Source: an uncultured Ilumatobacter sp.
GTDB taxonomy: Bacteria > Actinomycetota > Acidimicrobiia > Acidimicrobiales > Ilumatobacteraceae
Direction: 5' to 3'
Length of the DNA: 8,313 nucleotides
NCBI GenBank assembly: GCA_938049325.1
Contig: CALICC010000046.1
Span: 1-8,313 of the forward strand
The notes beneath the pieces were generated by a model, which was not told the origin of the DNA, ran no database searches, and saw nothing but the letters and a program-made list of their open reading frames with translations. Numbering within the stretch: the stretch's first letter is position 1; each line of letters begins with the position of its first letter. Made by a program: the position numbers and the translations under genes. This document shows positions 1 through 5,650 of the stretch, piece by piece.

Positions 1-1378
1 TCGGCGTCGCATCCTGCTGATCATCACGTTCGGCTCGATCGCGCTGTCGTTGTTCCTCGCATTCACCACGTTCGGGCTGACTCGGTCCAACCTCGTCGAC
101 GAGCGCGACGACGCAGCGATCACCGCGTCGCGCCGCAACGCACTCGGCGTGGAGCGAGACCTTGCGTCATTCCCTGCCGAGCCCACCGCCGCCCAAGGGT
201 CACTCGAGCGGAGCGAACCCAACTACATGCTGTGGTACCGGGATACCCAGTACGGCAGTGGCGGCTCGTTCGTCCGCGAGAACATCCCAGCGGTCCTGTT
301 CGATCGGGTGGTCAACGAGGGCGTCTCGGCACGCCAGATCGTCAACGTCGACGGAGAACTCAACATCGTGGTCGGCTGGTCTGTCCCCGACATCGGCGCC
401 TACTTCGAGTTCTTCCCGATCGATGACGTCGACTCGAACCTCACCAACCTGCGCGTCGCACTGATTCTGGCTGGTTTGATCACCACCGGCCTCGGCGTGC
501 TGGTGGGCATCTTTGCCGCCCGACGAGCGGTGCGACCGCTCGGTACCGCTGCGCAAGCTGCCTCGGCAATCGCCGGCGGACGACTCGACACCCGATTGGA
601 ACAGACCGCCGACCCCGATCTGCGCGTGCTGACCGAATCGTTCAACGACATGGCCGAGGCGCTCGAACAACGAGTCGAGCGAGACGCTCGGTTCGCGTCC
701 GACGTCAGCCACGAACTGCGCTCGCCGCTCATGACCCTCGCCGCGTCGGTCGAGGTCATGGAAGCTCGCCGAGAAGAAATGCCGGACCGAGCACAGTCAG
801 CGCTCGACCTGCTGTCGGGTGACGTCGTTCGGTTCCAGGGGCTTGTCGAGGACCTCCTCGAAATCTCACGATTCGACGCCGGAGCGGTTCGACTGAACAT
901 GGAAGAGCTTCTGGCGGCTGAGTTCGTGCGTCAAGCTGTTGCGGTGAGTTCGCTCCCCTCGACACCGATTCACGTCACCGAACGCGCCGAACTCGCCTTG
1001 ATCAGGGGTGACAAACGGCGACTCGCGCGAGTCATCGCCAACCTGATCGACAACGCACGCGCATACGGAGGGGGCGAGCCCGAGATCTCGATGGACGTCA
1101 ACAACCCCGACACCGAGCCGGTATCGCATCTCACCATCGCCGTCGAGGACCGTGGCATGGGCGTCCCGGTCGAAGAACGATCGCTGATCTTCGAACGGTT
1201 CGCCCGCGGCGGTGGTTCGGGCCGACGAACGGGAAGCGAAGGTGCAGGCCTGGGTCTTTCGCTCGTCGACGAGCACATCCGGATGCACGGTGGCCGGGTC
1301 TGGGTCGAAGATCGACTCGACGGGGAGTCCGGCGCCCGGTTCGTCATCGAACTCCTCGCGACGGAGCTGGACGACTGA
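1..1378 (+). CDS. Sensor histidine kinase, MtrB-like (5' end outside window)
   Basis: This is a membrane-bound two-component sensor kinase. The reading frame is open from base 2 and begins with Arg-Arg-Arg followed by a hydrophobic helix, so only a short cytoplasmic N-terminus is missing. The TTG at base 50 lies inside that helix and is not the start. In order there follow: TM1 (window residues about 4-24), an extracytoplasmic sensor region of about 120 residues, TM2 (about 150-175), a HAMP linker (ending around the SFNDMAEALEQR stretch), the HisKA H-box SHELRSPL with the phospho-accepting His at bases 710-712, then the ATPase boxes N (NLIDNA), G1 (EDRGMGVP), F (IFERFARGG) and G2 (GAGLGLSLV). 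All catalytic motifs are present, so it should be active. The partner response regulator is presumably just upstream, off the window. Its stop TGA shares one base with the ATG of the next gene, a GerMN lipoprotein, which recalls the mtrB-lpqB order of actinobacteria. The ligand is unknown. Confidence 0.93.
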   Translation, partial: RRRILLIITFGSIALSLFLAFTTFGLTRSNLVDERDDAAITASRRNALGVERDLASFPAEPTAAQGSLERSEPNYMLWYRDTQYGSGGSFVRENIPAVLFDRVVNEGVSARQIVNVDGELNIVVGWSVPDIGAYFEFFPIDDVDSNLTNLRVALILAGLITTGLGVLVGIFAARRAVRPLGTAAQAASAIAGGRLDTRLEQTADPDLRVLTESFNDMAEALEQRVERDARFASDVSHELRSPLMTLAASVEVMEARREEMPDRAQSALDLLSGDVVRFQGLVEDLLEISRFDAGAVRLNMEELLAAEFVRQAVAVSSLPSTPIHVTERAELALIRGDKRRLARVIANLIDNARAYGGGEPEISMDVNNPDTEPVSHLTIAVEDRGMGVPVEERSLIFERFARGGGSGRRTGSEGAGLGLSLVDEHIRMHGGRVWVEDRLDGESGARFVIELLATELDD

Positions 1379-1986
1379 TGCGCCGACCAATCCGACTCTT
1401 TGCGACACTGCTCGCACTGGCCTCGGTCACCGCCTCGTGCGCGATCCGCGAGCAGGCCGAGCCACGCGACATCCCACCCGTGCAGGCCGACGTGTTCGGC
1501 GCGTCAGCGACCGGTGATGCAGCGACCGGCGAGCGCAGCATCTACCTACTCGCGCCGGCCGGCAACGACGGCATCCAACAGCTTCGCGCCGTGCGCCGCA
1601 ACACGCCGTCGAGCGCTAATGAACTGTTGAACTCGCTGGTGTCCGGCCCAAACTCCGAGGAGAGTGCGGCGGGCATGAGCTCCGCGATTCCGGCTGAGCT
1701 GCGACTTCGCCGCAGTCCACTCACCGTCGGCACCCGCTTGACGATCGATATCAACAGTGCACTCGACGAGTTGTCCGACCTCGGCCTGCGCCAAGCGCTC
1801 GCTCAGATCGTGGCGACCGCGAGCGAGATCGAACCTGTGCAGCAGGTCAGACTGCGCGTCAACGGCGAACTCCGATCGTGGCCGACAGGCGACGGCGAGG
1901 TCACTGACCAGCCGTTGAGCATCTACGACTTCCCCGGGTTCTTGGAGTCATCGCAACCGCCGTTCCCGGCGTTGCCGTCGACCTGA
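1378..1986 (+). CDS. GerMN-domain lipoprotein (short LpqB-like)
   Basis: A 202-residue exported protein, probably lipid-anchored on the outer face of the cytoplasmic membrane. The N-terminus has Arg-Arg, a hydrophobic stretch (residues 5-19) and a Cys at 21 in VTASC. This is a usable but imperfect lipobox, because Thr rather than Leu/Val sits at -3. After a linker, residues about 55-165 read as one GerMN domain: a beta strand (RSIYLLAP), SANELLNSLVSGP, an AIPAELRLR turn, TRLTIDINSAL, LRQALAQIVATASEI, and QVRLRVNGELRSWP near the end. The ATG overlaps the kinase stop by one base, so the two are probably translationally coupled. In mycobacteria the corresponding protein LpqB modulates the MtrAB system, but LpqB carries a long C-terminal propeller-like region that is absent here. 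A role as accessory to the adjacent kinase is inference. The GerMN call is from sequence pattern. Confidence 0.85.
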   Translation: MRRPIRLFATLLALASVTASCAIREQAEPRDIPPVQADVFGASATGDAATGERSIYLLAPAGNDGIQQLRAVRRNTPSSANELLNSLVSGPNSEESAAGMSSAIPAELRLRRSPLTVGTRLTIDINSALDELSDLGLRQALAQIVATASEIEPVQQVRLRVNGELRSWPTGDGEVTDQPLSIYDFPGFLESSQPPFPALPST

Positions 1987-2007
1987 TCACGCGAAGAACG
2001 GCGACGC
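1969..2007. terminator. Possible hairpin at the convergent lipoprotein/pfk stop junction
   Basis: GCGTTGCCG (1969-1977) can pair with CGGCGACGC (1999-2007) in the + transcript: nine pairs including one U-G wobble, with a 21-nt loop holding both stop codons. In the opposite transcript the wobble becomes a C-A mismatch. There is no U-tract, so this is not a classical intrinsic terminator. It is listed because no other terminator candidate exists at this gapless junction. Confidence 0.22.
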
Positions 2008-3021
2008 GACCTCGTCGAACAGTTCGCGGTCGACAGTGCGGGTCTTCCCGACGGCAACGGTGAGATCTTCGGTTTCGATCCGCTCGCCACGCAGGACCAC
2101 CATTTTGCCCCATGCCTCGGCATGCACCGCATCGATCGCGGCCACTCCGAAACGTGTCGACAGCACACGATCGAATGCGGTGGGGGTGCCACCACGCTGC
2201 ACATGGCCGAGTTGCACCACGCGTGTCTCGAAACCGGTCTGCCGGTTGATTGCCTCGGCGATGCGGGTCGCCACGCCACCGAGCACGACGTGACCGAATC
2301 GGTCGTAGGTCTTGGCGTCCAACTCAAGGGTGCCCGATTCAGGTTCTGCCCCCTCGGCAACGACGACGATTGAGGCGTATCGACCGCGGTCGTGACGCCG
2401 AACCAGCCGGGCGCAGAGCTCCTCGATGTTGAAGGGGATCTCCGGGATCAGCACGGCAGTGGCGCCGCCGGCGATGCCCGCATGGGTCGCAATCCAGCCC
2501 GTATGTCGACCCATGACCTCGACGACCATCACTCGGTCGTGGCTCTCAGCTGTCGTATGGAGCCGATCGATTGCATCGGTGGCGATCTGAACCGCTGTGG
2601 TGAATCCGAACGTGAGGTCGGTGCCCTCGATGTCGTTGTCGATCGTCTTCGGCACCCCGACGATCGGCAGGCCGTGCTCGGTGTGCAACTTGCACGCCAC
2701 CGACAGGCTGCCATTGCCACCGATCACGATGAGCGCATCGAGGCCGAGGTCCGACATCGACCGCTTCACCTGATCGACGCCGTCGGGCGTGTCGAACGGA
2801 CTCCCTCGCCGGGTGCCCAGCACCGTGCCACCGCGCGGCAGAAGACCACGCATCGTCTCGATGGTCAGCGGTGTCGTTCGGCGATCGCGTACGCCGTCCC
2901 AAGCGTCGAGAAAACCGATCAGCTCGTCGCCGTAGACCCGCTCACCTTTGCGGACCGCAGCGCGAAGAACTGCATTCAAGCCTGGGCAGTCGCCGCCCCC
3001 GGTCAACATCCCGACTCGCAC
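1987..3021 (-). CDS. pfkA: 6-phosphofructokinase (group III type, probably ATP-dependent)
   Basis: Phosphorylates fructose 6-phosphate to fructose 1,6-bisphosphate in glycolysis; cytoplasmic. Length is 344 residues from the GTG at 3021, normal for a bacterial PFK. Visible motifs are GGGDCPGLNA near the N-terminus (nucleotide loop), GGNGS at 101-105, PKTIDND at 124-130 with catalytic Asp128, MGRHTGW at 170-176 (substrate binding), and LGHVQRGG with FDR close behind (sugar-phosphate binding). Gly104 is the residue found in ATP-using enzymes, where PPi-using ones have Asp. Lys125 is the Lys seen in PPi enzymes and also in actinobacterial group III ATP enzymes. Position 103, usually Asp or Glu, is Asn. 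The start could instead be GTG 3027, two codons earlier. I prefer 3021 because a TAACCT hexamer ends 8 nt before it and PFKs of this group usually begin M-R-[VI]-G. Its stop abuts the stop of the convergent lipoprotein gene. Confidence 0.93.
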   Translation of the reverse strand: MRVGMLTGGGDCPGLNAVLRAAVRKGERVYGDELIGFLDAWDGVRDRRTTPLTIETMRGLLPRGGTVLGTRRGSPFDTPDGVDQVKRSMSDLGLDALIVIGGNGSLSVACKLHTEHGLPIVGVPKTIDNDIEGTDLTFGFTTAVQIATDAIDRLHTTAESHDRVMVVEVMGRHTGWIATHAGIAGGATAVLIPEIPFNIEELCARLVRRHDRGRYASIVVVAEGAEPESGTLELDAKTYDRFGHVVLGGVATRIAEAINRQTGFETRVVQLGHVQRGGTPTAFDRVLSTRFGVAAIDAVHAEAWGKMVVLRGERIETEDLTVAVGKTRTVDRELFDEVASPFFA

Positions 3022-3135
3022 GACCACGCAGGTTACTGCGGGCCGTCGACCAACCGCCCGACGTTCCGATGTCTCGGCGATTCTTCTTCCGAGATGCCCC
3101 GTCGGGTCGGCGAAACTGGACGATTGAATGCTCTC
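3022..3135. promoter_or_regulatory. Divergent intergenic region between pfkA and the small membrane protein gene
   Basis: This is the only noncoding gap above 50 bp in the window. On the - strand TAACCT (3035-3030) is a TANNNT -10-like hexamer 8 nt before the GTG at 3021, which fits a leaderless pfkA transcript. No convincing -35 box is seen. On the + strand I find no TANNNT hexamer at the matching distance from ATG 3136 and only a poor Shine-Dalgarno (GGA in CTGGACG). Confidence 0.4.
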
Positions 3136-3486
3136 ATGGCGTGGGACTCCAGTCGACCGGTGCCGTGGCAGAGGTTGACTCGCGAATGGTTGATCTATGT
3201 GGCGGTCATGGCCGCGATCTTGTTCATCTTCTTCCGCGACAGCGGATTCGTCGGCGCACTGGCCGGGCTCCTGGTCTCGGGTCCGCTGTACCTCGCGTTC
3301 GGGTATGTGATGGCCAAGTTCGGGTACCAGCGCCGCTCACTCAAGGAGATGAAGACGCCGCAGGCCAAGCGCGCCGAGCCCGAGGAAAAGTCGACGACCG
3401 CACCATCGCAACGCCCGAAGCCGGCTCCGACACGGCGAACCTCGGGTGGCGGGAATCGACCGAAGTCGAAGCAGCGGCGTCGCTGA
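3136..3486 (+). CDS. Small two-helix membrane protein with basic tail (DUF4229-like)
   Basis: A 116-residue protein of unknown function. Two hydrophobic segments at residues about 18-33 and 37-60 are separated by the tight turn FRDSGF. The second contains ALAGLLVSGPLYLAFGY, and a cytoplasmic-looking sequence FGYQRRSL follows, the pattern of actinobacterial DUF4229 proteins. Residues 70-116 form a hydrophilic, probably disordered tail rich in Lys, Arg, Pro and Thr that ends in KSKQRRR. ATG 3136 was chosen because everything in this frame upstream of about 3120 is antisense to pfkA and because the protein then begins just before the first helix. TTG 3124 is an in-frame alternative. The stop is 15 bases before the glpK start, so read-through into glpK is likely even though glpK seems to have its own promoter. 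The family assignment is from memory of the pattern and is moderate; the membrane topology is clear. Confidence 0.75.
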   Translation: MAWDSSRPVPWQRLTREWLIYVAVMAAILFIFFRDSGFVGALAGLLVSGPLYLAFGYVMAKFGYQRRSLKEMKTPQAKRAEPEEKSTTAPSQRPKPAPTRRTSGGGNRPKSKQRRR

Positions 3487-3488
3487 TC

Positions 3489-3494
3489 TACATT
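3489..3494 (+). promoter_or_regulatory. Putative -10 element for leaderless glpK transcript
   Basis: TACATT fits TANNNT and lies exactly 7 nt before the GTG start at 3502, inside the 15-bp gap after the upstream stop codon. No Shine-Dalgarno is present. This spacing puts transcription start at or within a base of the G of GTG. No clear -35 box is visible. Confidence 0.45.
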
Positions 3495-3512
3495 GCTCGC
3501 TGTGAGCGAGCA
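3494..3512. repeat. Perfect 19-bp palindrome centred on the glpK start codon
   Basis: TGCTCGCT-GTG-AGCGAGCA has 8-bp perfect arms (3494-3501 and 3505-3512) around a 3-nt centre that is exactly the GTG start codon 3502-3504. In DNA it would span roughly -8 to +11 of a leaderless transcript, a typical repressor position. In a read-through RNA from the upstream gene it would form a tight hairpin with the start codon in the loop. The palindrome is certain; its function is inference. Confidence 0.6.
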
Positions 3513-5013
3513 GAACTCAACTCCCAACTGTGTGATCGCGATCGACGCGGGGACGACCGGCGTTCGAAGCCGCGCCGTGTTCACGGACGACTCTCCGACG
3601 GTGGCGTCGTATCGAGAGTTCACCCAGCACTACCCCGAGCCGGGGTGGGTCGAACACGACGCGGAAGAGATCTGGGTGGCCGTGGTTGCGACACTGACCG
3701 ACGTCATCGACCAGGTCGGACGTGAGAGCGTCGGAGCAATCGGCATCACCAACCAGCGCGAGACGGTGCTTGCATGGAACCGAGCGACCGGCAAGCCGTA
3801 TGGGACCGCGATCGTCTGGCAAGACCGGCGAACGGCTCACCGCTGTGACGAGCTCGAGGCGGCCGGTCATCTTCCGCTGGTTCGCGAGCGCACCGGCCTC
3901 GTGCTCGACCCGTATTTCTCCGGAACCAAGTTCGGGTGGCTGCTCGAGAACCGCGACATCCCGGTCGACGACGACCTCGCACTGGGCACGATCGACGCCT
4001 GGCTCATCTGGAACCTGACCGGTGGCGCCACCGGATCCGACACGGTGTTCGCGACCGACGTGACGAACGCAAGCCGAACCATGCTGTGTGACATCCGCAC
4101 CCGCACGTGGGATCCGGACCTGTGCGAACTCCTCGGGGTACCGATCGGAGCGCTGCCGTCGATCGTGCCGTCGAGCGGCCGAATCGGCATCACGTCCGAA
4201 GCCGGCGGGATCCCCGCTGGCATGCCCGTGTCGGGCGTGGCCGGCGACCAGCAAGCCGCGCTGTTCGGCCAGGCCTGCGTCGAGCCGGGTATGGCGAAGA
4301 ACACGTACGGCACGGGCTCGTTCGTGCTCCTGAACGTGGGCGAGACGTGCCCGCCGCCGACCGACGGGATGCTCACCACCGTCGCGTGGACGCTGGCCGA
4401 CGGCACCACGCACTACGCGCTCGAAGGCGCGATCTTCGTCACCGGTGCAGCGATTCAGTGGCTTCGCGACGGGCTCGACATCATCGACGACGCCGCCGAA
4501 ACCGGTCCGCTCGCAGCGTCGGTGCCCGACACCGGTGGTGTGTACGTCGTCCCCGCCTTTGCCGGATTGGGGTCGCCGTACTGGGACCCGTACGCCCGTG
4601 GGACGATCGTTGGCATCACACGCGGAACCGGCCGCGCCGAGATCGCCCGCGCGGTCGTCGAGTCGATGGCCTATCAAGTTCGCGATGTCATCGACGCCAT
4701 GGTCGCGGCCAGCGGGACGCCGATCGTCGATCTGCGCGTCGACGGTGGTGCCTCGGTCATGGATCTGCTGTGCCAACTCCAAGCCGATCAACTCGGCGTC
4801 ACCGTGCAGCGCCCGGTCGATCAGGAGACCACGGCCCTCGGGGCCGCGTTCCTCGCCGGTCTCGCCGAAGGCATCTGGGCGTCGACCGACGACATCGGCG
4901 CGCAGTGGACGCTGGACGCTCAGTTCGAACCCGACCAAGATCGCGCGCCTGCGGACGCGTTGCATGCGCAATGGCTGCGTGCCGTCGAGCGTTCTCGCGG
5001 TTGGGCCGACTAG
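3502..5013 (+). CDS. glpK: Glycerol kinase (FGGY family)
   Basis: Phosphorylates glycerol to sn-glycerol 3-phosphate with ATP, for entry into glycolysis and lipid synthesis; cytoplasmic. The 503 residues match the E. coli enzyme (about 502) end to end. Seen in order: phosphate-binding IDAGTTGVRS at 14-23, ITNQRET with Arg86/Glu87, IVWQDRR with Trp106, DPYFSGTK with Tyr138, GTIDAWLIW, TDVTNASRT, GVAGDQQAALFGQ with catalytic Asp249, NTYGTGSF, ALEGAIFVTGAAIQWLRD, GLGSPYWDPYARG, and the C-terminal VDGGASVMDLLCQLQAD FGGY signature. The glycerol-contacting residues keep the E. coli spacing. One departure is GTTGVR where most glycerol kinases have GTTSSR. GTG 3502 was chosen over TTG 3493 because TACATT lies 7 nt before it and the conserved core starts soon after. 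No glpF or glpD is adjacent. Its TAG stop overlaps the convergent ACT gene's stop. Confidence 0.95.
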   Translation: MSEQNSTPNCVIAIDAGTTGVRSRAVFTDDSPTVASYREFTQHYPEPGWVEHDAEEIWVAVVATLTDVIDQVGRESVGAIGITNQRETVLAWNRATGKPYGTAIVWQDRRTAHRCDELEAAGHLPLVRERTGLVLDPYFSGTKFGWLLENRDIPVDDDLALGTIDAWLIWNLTGGATGSDTVFATDVTNASRTMLCDIRTRTWDPDLCELLGVPIGALPSIVPSSGRIGITSEAGGIPAGMPVSGVAGDQQAALFGQACVEPGMAKNTYGTGSFVLLNVGETCPPPTDGMLTTVAWTLADGTTHYALEGAIFVTGAAIQWLRDGLDIIDDAAETGPLAASVPDTGGVYVVPAFAGLGSPYWDPYARGTIVGITRGTGRAEIARAVVESMAYQVRDVIDAMVAASGTPIVDLRVDGGASVMDLLCQLQADQLGVTVQRPVDQETTALGAAFLAGLAEGIWASTDDIGAQWTLDAQFEPDQDRAPADALHAQWLRAVERSRGWAD

Positions 5014-5027
5014 AGCAGCGCGTCGGC
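5005..5027. terminator. Possible bidirectional hairpin at the glpK/ACT stop junction
   Basis: GCCGAC (5005-5010) and GTCGGC (5022-5027) are perfect inverted repeats with an 11-nt loop that starts with the glpK TAG. The stem is only 6 bp and has no U-tract on either strand, so terminator activity is doubtful. It is recorded because the two convergent genes overlap and no intergenic terminator can exist. Confidence 0.22.
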
Positions 5028-5624
5028 GAGGCGCGCCACCAACGACACGCGTACACGCTCGCGCTCATGGATCGGACGGTTTGATCGTCCCGATGCAAGC
5101 GTGAGTCCAGCCGAGAGCATGTGTCCCCAGACCAGATCGCCCGGCAACGACTCGTCGACCGCGCTGAGATGCCCGCTACCGTCCAGAAACGCCTGGATCC
5201 ACTCGACGTCGGGCGATGCCCCCTCCTGGGCCATGACCTCGCCATCGCGTAGGACGACCGTCCAGTCGGCGTCCACCAGCCGTTGCACACCTGACACGAG
5301 CACGACGAGACGGTCATCGACAGGGGACTCGGCGAGCGCAGACCCCAAGGCGAGGGCTGAGAGATTCGGGTCGACGCGGTCGGCATCGACCACACGCACG
5401 TCTTCGACCGAGACACCGTCGACATCGTCGACTTCGTGAGTCAACAAGCCGATCAGATCCTCGGACGGCAATGCCACCGTCAGTTCGTCGATCACCCGGT
5501 CGGCACCTTGCTCGAGGATGTCGATCGCGAGCACGTCGCCGCGCACCGCACCGATCCGGCTGGCTACCTGCCCCAACGCTCCTGGCCGGTCGGGCATCCA
5601 CACTCGAACCACGACGTTCACCAT
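5010..5624 (-). CDS. ACT-domain protein with C-terminal GAF-like region
   Basis: A 204-residue cytoplasmic protein, probably an amino-acid or small-ligand sensor with no catalytic domain visible. Residues 3-80 are an ACT domain: VVVRVWMPDRPGALGQVASRIG has the beta-alpha pattern and the DRPGAL ligand-loop motif, followed by DVLAIDILEQG, DELTVALP and a second helix ending VEDVRVVD. Residues about 95-204 contain VLVSGVQRLVDADWTVVLRDGEVMAQEG, WGHMLSAGLTLASGR and RERVRVSLVARLADALL, which look like a reduced GAF-type sensor fold; that part is inference. ATG 5624 is chosen because the ACT strand starts right after it and TACGTT lies exactly 7 nt upstream. Farther upstream the frame only shadows the aminotransferase gene. 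It lies 26 bp after the aminotransferase stop and may be both co-transcribed and separately initiated. Its TAG overlaps the glpK TAG (CTAG). Which amino acid it senses is unknown. Confidence 0.85.
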   Translation of the reverse strand: MVNVVVRVWMPDRPGALGQVASRIGAVRGDVLAIDILEQGADRVIDELTVALPSEDLIGLLTHEVDDVDGVSVEDVRVVDADRVDPNLSALALGSALAESPVDDRLVVLVSGVQRLVDADWTVVLRDGEVMAQEGASPDVEWIQAFLDGSGHLSAVDESLPGDLVWGHMLSAGLTLASGRSNRPIHERERVRVSLVARLADALL

Positions 5625-5631
5625 GGCATCG

Positions 5632-5637
5632 AACGTA
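5632..5637 (-). promoter_or_regulatory. Putative -10 element for leaderless ACT-gene transcript
   Basis: On the - strand TACGTT fits TANNNT and is separated from ATG 5624 by exactly 7 nt (5631-5625). It lies in the 26-bp gap after the aminotransferase stop. No Shine-Dalgarno is seen before this ATG. Confidence 0.42.
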
Positions 5638-5650
5638 TCGGCGGCGTGTT

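Noticed and set aside
50..52. TTG as start of the histidine kinase
   Set aside because: It lies within the first transmembrane helix; the frame is open to the window edge and encodes Arg-Arg-Arg before the helix, so the gene begins off the window.
2392..3135. Long + frame upstream of the small membrane protein, giving a 364-residue fusion
   Set aside because: The first 248 residues are antisense to pfkA and look noncoding; the real protein begins at ATG 3136.
3501..3505. TGTGA before glpK as half of a CRP-type site
   Set aside because: No matching TCACA follows at the 6-bp spacing; the bases belong to the start-codon palindrome instead.
2871..3725. 284-residue + open frame spanning pfkA, the membrane protein and glpK
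   Set aside because: It crosses three better-supported genes in a different frame and has noncoding composition.
3517..4971. 484-residue open frame on - antisense to glpK
   Set aside because: It is Arg/Asp/Gly-rich with no motif or fold pattern, and lies wholly inside a well-conserved glycerol kinase; such shadows are usual in GC-rich DNA.
4107..5084. 325-residue + open frame inside glpK
   Set aside because: Extreme Arg content and full overlap with glpK in another frame mark it as a shadow.
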